Shown here: positions 6,338 through 8,565 of the stretch, piece after piece | Numbering within the stretch: position 1 is the stretch's first letter | Layout of the letters: each line of letters begins with the position of its first letter | Assembly: GCA_003485185.1 (NCBI GenBank) | Contig: DNAS01000196.1 | Span: 1 to 8,565 of the forward strand | Reading direction: 5' to 3' | Origin: Phycisphaerales bacterium | GTDB taxonomy: Bacteria > Planctomycetota > Phycisphaerae > SM23-33 | Length of the DNA: 8,565 nt | The notes under the pieces: model-generated | The model's database searches: none | Told to the model about the DNA's origin: nothing | What the model saw: the letters and a program-made list of their open reading frames with translations, nothing else | Program-made: the position numbers and the translations under genes

Positions 6338-8488
6338 TCATGGTCTATCCGATTGCTGCCCGCCGGGCAAGGCGCGAGCCCGCTGTTTGCGATATTCGCT
6401 CAACCCGGGCGGCTCGGGGAACATCGTTTCGAACTCCAGCCCCAACGAACGACATTGTGCCCGGAGCGGCGGCGCGATGAAGTCGTAGATCCGCAATTGC
6501 ACGTCCGCCCCCATGTCCGCGCGAAGCATCGAATCCGCCGCCAAAGACCGATAGAGTTTTCCCCGATCCGTCAGCGGCAGCCAAAGCCCGAACAACTGCG
6601 GGCGGGTCAGGAATTCCGCGACGTATCCCGTTTGCAGGCTCTGAATAGGCGGTAGCTTGAGGCGTTTGACCGCTTCCTTCTCATACACGTCGTAGACCAG
6701 TTGCACATACCCCATGCTGTCGCGATAGACGTTTGGCTGACCACGAACGTATCCCATCCACCCGGCTGTCATGGCCGAGGTAATCTGCGAGACGGCTACC
6801 TGGTAGATCGGTCGCCCTTCCTTGTCGAGCCTTTCCACGACAAACTGGCGCAGGTCGTCCACCTGCCATTCCGGACCTTCGGGATTGTATTTCTCCCGGA
6901 TGTAGTCCAGGTATTTCCGCGCCTCGGCGTAATCGTGTTGCGCGTAGAGCATCTGGATCGCCGTCACGAGATAATTGATGTGCCCGGCGCGAAAGAGATT
7001 CTGTTCGAATTTCTCGTGCCGCGCCTTGCTCGTGAGCATCCCCAGGCGTTCGTGTTCCCGGTTCGTCGCCTCGATGAAACGCGGGTCGGACAGGAAGCCC
7101 AGGATCGGCCAGTCCGGCGCTTCGACGTTTTCCGTGTAGACCAGCCGGCCGTAGAACGTCAGGTCCTTCAGGCTGTTCAGCACGATTCGATCGGTATTGG
7201 CCGCGTCGATGTCCCCCAGCGATTCGCTGCGGGAGATGTGGATGCCGTAGGTGGACCAGTAGAGGGCCTGCGGCTGGACGAGACGCCAATCCAGGGGGCC
7301 GTATTTTTTCATCAACTCGAACATCCAGGCCGGGTCCATCTTGTAGCGGTTCCAGAGGACCTGGGCCCGGAGGAACGCCAGCAGCTTGCGGCGCACGTCG
7401 GCGTACCTGGCGTCGTTGATCAACGCCGACAGCTGCCGGTCACGGTCGCTCTGAATGACGGGTGCCCGGGCGCGAATCACTTCCACCGCCTCGTCGCGGC
7501 TGAAGCGGTTGTAGACGTCCAGCACGTCCTCGTCCAGCCGCAGGCCCAGCGCGCGGAGTTTGTCGGCGTATTCGCGGACGGCGGCGGCACGCAGGAGAAC
7601 CTCGCGCTGATCGGCCTGGATGCTCTGCTCTCCCTGCCGGACCGTGGCGAGACGGGTTTCCGTGCGGATCATCGGGTTGGCGAAGACCATCCATGCGACC
7701 AGACCTCCCGCGGCCAGCAGGTAGAAGATTCCCGCCAGCAGCAGGATGCTTTTATGTTCCCACAGTCCATAGACCAGCAGCACCGGCAGGAAGACCAGCG
7801 CCGGAAGCACTATCAGCGCGACGGGATACTCCCGAGTGACGTAGCTGACGCCGCCGCGGTCCAACGGGGCCTCGGTGATGGGGCGGAAGGCCTCCAGCGC
7901 CTCGTCGGTAGCCCCCAACGGTGGCGCGCCGAGAAGGCGCTGCATGTCCGCCGCCCAGCGCTGCTTGTAGGCGCCGTGCATCTCGTCGGTATATCCGCCC
8001 ATTTTCGACGAGAAGATCCACGCCAGGTCCTTGTAAAGCAGCAGCGCGTCGGGGTTGTTGGGGATCGCCTCATCCCGCAGCAGCTCGATGCCTCGGTTGA
8101 CCCAGCGCCAGCGTTCCTCGGGCGTGTGGCACGCCACCGAGATGTTCCAAGCCATGTTCCACGAGTGGAAGCTCCAGACGCTGGGGAAGTTCGGCTGGAG
8201 CTTGCAGATCAGCGCCGCCCGCTGCATCGCGTCGTAGAACTTTCCTTCGTCCTTGAGGCTCTGCGAGCGAATCCAGAGATAGTTGACCAGGATGGCTCTC
8301 AGTCCGCCTGGCGCGGTGGTCAGGACGGCGATTCCGGGGTCTTTCTCCGTGACGAATTTCCCCTCGCCGGTGGCCGTCAGTTCGTCACTCTGTCGCGAAA
8401 GCGGCATGTGCAGCCGTGCCGCCACCGTCAGCAGCGCCGCCGCCGCGAGCAGCCACACGATCTGTTTCGCCTTGACGCTGTCGAACAT
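6338..8488 (-). CDS. Membrane-anchored protein of unknown function (planctomycete-type family)
   Basis: This 716-residue protein has no function I can name. An N-terminal hydrophobic helix (about 9-25) is a signal-anchor. A helical stretch follows (about 58-185) with LRAILVNYLWIRSQ (63-76), LKDEGKFYDAMQRAALICKLQP (78-99) and the aromatic-rich WSFHSWNMAWNIS (105-117). Its spacing resembles TPR-like helical hairpins, but no consensus TPR is clear. Two adjacent membrane helices follow (about 222-243 and 247-270). The remaining 440 residues are soluble, charged, helical and rich in Tyr/Trp/Arg, with no signature active site. The family looks conserved in planctomycetes from memory; I have no search to confirm this. 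The ATG at 8488 follows the upstream stop by 12 nt and has a GGAG site 9 nt away that adjoins that stop. The neighbours are a membrane-protein tail upstream and an MFS gene downstream, so a role in a transporter complex or the envelope is possible but unproven. The gene is intact. Confidence 0.8.
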   Translation of the reverse strand: MFDSVKAKQIVWLLAAAALLTVAARLHMPLSRQSDELTATGEGKFVTEKDPGIAVLTTAPGGLRAILVNYLWIRSQSLKDEGKFYDAMQRAALICKLQPNFPSVWSFHSWNMAWNISVACHTPEERWRWVNRGIELLRDEAIPNNPDALLLYKDLAWIFSSKMGGYTDEMHGAYKQRWAADMQRLLGAPPLGATDEALEAFRPITEAPLDRGGVSYVTREYPVALIVLPALVFLPVLLVYGLWEHKSILLLAGIFYLLAAGGLVAWMVFANPMIRTETRLATVRQGEQSIQADQREVLLRAAAVREYADKLRALGLRLDEDVLDVYNRFSRDEAVEVIRARAPVIQSDRDRQLSALINDARYADVRRKLLAFLRAQVLWNRYKMDPAWMFELMKKYGPLDWRLVQPQALYWSTYGIHISRSESLGDIDAANTDRIVLNSLKDLTFYGRLVYTENVEAPDWPILGFLSDPRFIEATNREHERLGMLTSKARHEKFEQNLFRAGHINYLVTAIQMLYAQHDYAEARKYLDYIREKYNPEGPEWQVDDLRQFVVERLDKEGRPIYQVAVSQITSAMTAGWMGYVRGQPNVYRDSMGYVQLVYDVYEKEAVKRLKLPPIQSLQTGYVAEFLTRPQLFGLWLPLTDRGKLYRSLAADSMLRADMGADVQLRIYDFIAPPLRAQCRSLGLEFETMFPEPPGLSEYRKQRARALPGGQQSDRP

Positions 8489-8497
8489 CGGCGTTCG

Positions 8498-8503
8498 CTC
8501 CTA
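8498..8503 (-). promoter_or_regulatory. Ribosome-binding site fused to the upstream stop codon
   Basis: On the minus strand the upstream gene's TAG stop continues directly into GGAG, giving TAGGAG, 9 nt before the ATG at 8488. This supports that start and suggests translational coupling within an operon. Confidence 0.65.
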
Positions 8504-8565
8504 CACCTGCACCCGGGCCAGCTCGCGCTTGTGGAAGATCACGCATGCCATCGCCAGCACCATCG
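8501..8565 (-). CDS. C-terminal tail of a membrane protein, possibly an ABC-2 type permease (partial)
   Basis: Only the last 20 full codons and the TAG stop are in the window; the start is beyond the right edge. The readable end is hydrophobic (MVLAMACVIFH) followed by a basic, charged tail (KRELARVQV). This is typical of a final transmembrane helix and a short cytoplasmic end. From memory the tail resembles the ends of planctomycete ABC-2 type permeases, but 20 residues cannot prove this. It ends 12 nt before the 716-residue gene, and its stop adjoins that gene's ribosome-binding site, so the two are very likely one transcript. Confidence 0.5.
   Translation of the reverse strand, partial: MVLAMACVIFHKRELARVQV

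Noticed and set aside
5135..6655. A 506-codon plus-strand open frame opposite the MFS gene
   Set aside because: The product is charged, His/Arg/Gln-rich and lacks any recognisable motif, while the opposite strand encodes a clear 12-helix transporter and the end of the next gene.
1..8565. CRISPR arrays, tRNA or rRNA genes, transposases, toxin-antitoxin or defence genes
   Set aside because: No direct-repeat array, RNA-gene signature or such protein motif was seen on either strand. Nearly all the sequence is accounted for by the genes listed.

Overview
The window is GC-rich DNA, probably from an uncultured Planctomycetota bacterium close to Phycisphaerae. I infer this from the Thr-Gln-Pro-Ala-rich linkers (repeated ATQPA-type motifs) in a very large LptC/OstA-like protein, and from a 716-residue protein that resembles an uncharacterised planctomycete family. 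The presence of Kdo-synthesis and LPS-transport genes means a Gram-negative envelope with an LPS-type outer membrane. The lineage call is inference; no rRNA or other marker gene is present.

Layout. The left half (1-4347, minus strand) is a tight kdsD-kdsC-lptC operon, the same order as the E. coli kdsD-kdsC-lptC-lptA-lptB cluster. kdsD (arabinose-5-phosphate isomerase) overlaps kdsC (Kdo-8-phosphate phosphatase) by 14 nt. kdsC meets the lptC-like gene through an ATGA stop/start overlap. The lptC-like gene runs off the left edge with at least 938 codons. These genes supply Kdo for the LPS inner core and part of the periplasmic bridge that carries LPS to the outer membrane. A sigma70-type promoter (TTGATT, 17 bp, GATAAT) lies upstream of kdsD.

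A roughly 200-bp divergent intergenic region (4348-4554) separates this operon from a small plus-strand gene for a DGC-domain, cysteine-rich putative zinc-binding protein. That gene has its own plausible promoter and Shine-Dalgarno site. Its 3' end overlaps by 14 nt, tail to tail, the 3' end of a minus-strand MFS transporter gene.

The right half (4931-8565, minus strand) is a second probable operon: the C-terminal tail of a membrane protein (possibly an ABC-2 type permease), the 716-residue membrane-anchored protein of unknown function, and the MFS transporter.

Nothing here is clearly a defence system, mobile element, CRISPR array or RNA gene. The points most worth a second look are the size and repeat-like build of the LptC/OstA protein, a perfect 23-bp inverted repeat placed exactly at the left edge (possibly an assembly or amplification artefact), and the uncharacterised 716-residue family next to a transporter tail.
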